DNA of 6,199 bases from Deltaproteobacteria bacterium (GTDB lineage Bacteria; Desulfobacterota; Syntrophia; Syntrophales; UBA5619): NCBI GenBank assembly GCA_026388345.1, contig JAPLJY010000233.1, positions 1 through 6,199 of the forward strand. The letters run 5' to 3'. Position 1 is the first letter of the stretch; each line of letters begins with the position of its first letter. Positions 5,903 through 6,199 of the stretch are shown here, piece by piece. The notes under the pieces are model-generated. The model had not been told where the DNA came from, made no database searches, and saw only the letters and a program-made list of their open reading frames with translations. The position numbers were made by a program, and so were the translations under genes.

Positions 5903-6199
5903 GTGTTGAAAACAAAAGCTATTGCACTTTTTTCGGGAGGTCTGGACAGCATCCTGGCCTTCAAGGTCATCGCGGAACAGGGGATCGAGGTTTTGGGGAT
6001 CACCTTTGAGACCCCCTTTTTCGGCGCCCAAAAGGCCCGGGAGACCGCCCGGCGGATTGGCCTGCCGCTCGTCGTTCTCGACATCACGACAGAACACCTT
6101 CAGATGCTCCACTCGCCCCGTTACGGCTACGGAAGGAACATGAACCCCTGCATCGACTGCCACACGCTGATGTTGAAAGTGGCCGGACGGCGGATGGAG
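5903..6199 (+). CDS. PP-loop ATPase, MnmA/ThiI-like tRNA thiouridine synthase, N-terminal fragment
   Basis: This is the start of an ATP-pyrophosphatase-fold enzyme that probably activates a tRNA uridine by adenylation before sulfur is inserted. The first 99 codons are present and the gene runs off the right edge. The PP-loop SGGLDS is at residues 11-16, and a conserved NMNPCIDCH stretch at about 79-87 contains a CxxC pair (Cys83, Cys86), which could take part in sulfur transfer or metal binding. The fold resembles MnmA and ThiI, but the fragment is too short to say which tRNA position is modified; many such proteins are annotated only as MnmA/TrmU-like. The GTG at 5903 follows AAGGG at a short spacing; a TTG at 5906 is the alternative. 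The 10-base gap after the LysM gene implies one transcript. Confidence 0.82.
   Translation, partial: MLKTKAIALFSGGLDSILAFKVIAEQGIEVLGITFETPFFGAQKARETARRIGLPLVVLDITTEHLQMLHSPRYGYGRNMNPCIDCHTLMLKVAGRRME

Noticed and set aside
5410..6087. 225-codon minus-strand frame across the end of the LysM gene and start of the PP-loop gene
   Set aside because: It is antisense to two genes with recognisable motifs and has no start signal or family resemblance.

Overview
The window looks like a GC-rich chromosomal segment from an anaerobic deltaproteobacterium, possibly of the Syntrophus/Syntrophales type. That placement is an inference from gene content: an acyl-CoA dehydrogenase, a PilF/Tgl-like lipoprotein, an elongation factor G gene outside the usual str operon, and a LysM envelope protein. 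No rRNA or other marker gene fixes it. I found no tRNA, CRISPR array, prophage or complete insertion sequence.

Left half, minus strand (2461 down to 1). Five genes read leftward: a 72-residue coiled-coil-like protein, an HD-domain nucleotidase of the HDDC2/YfbR type, a PilF/Tgl-like TPR lipoprotein whose reading frame is broken near 1090, a membrane-anchored GerMN-domain protein, and the first 41 codons of an EF-G gene. The HD and TPR genes overlap by 8 bases. GerMN and EF-G are 26 bases apart and probably share a promoter with a perfect TTGACA box at 842-847.

Centre (2462-2674). A divergent intergenic region holds back-to-back candidate promoters, one for the minus-strand cluster and one for the acyl-CoA dehydrogenase on the plus strand.

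Right half, plus strand. An acyl-CoA dehydrogenase (2675-3865) appears to carry its catalytic glutamate at the isovaleryl-CoA dehydrogenase position. It is followed by a 230-base gap with a near-consensus promoter (TTGACT-17-TATGAT) whose spacer contains the palindrome GGACATGTCC. This promoter should drive a LysM-domain exported protein (4096-5892) and, 10 bases later, a PP-loop tRNA-thiolation-type enzyme that runs off the window.

The most unusual structure is a pair of nearly identical hairpins (4035-4065 and 4146-4174, 110 bases apart). One lies in the leader of the LysM gene. The other lies inside its predicted coding sequence, between the start codon and the signal peptide, and is flanked by a 5-base direct repeat. 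They look like REP-type mobile palindromes. I did not find a convincing new multi-gene system.
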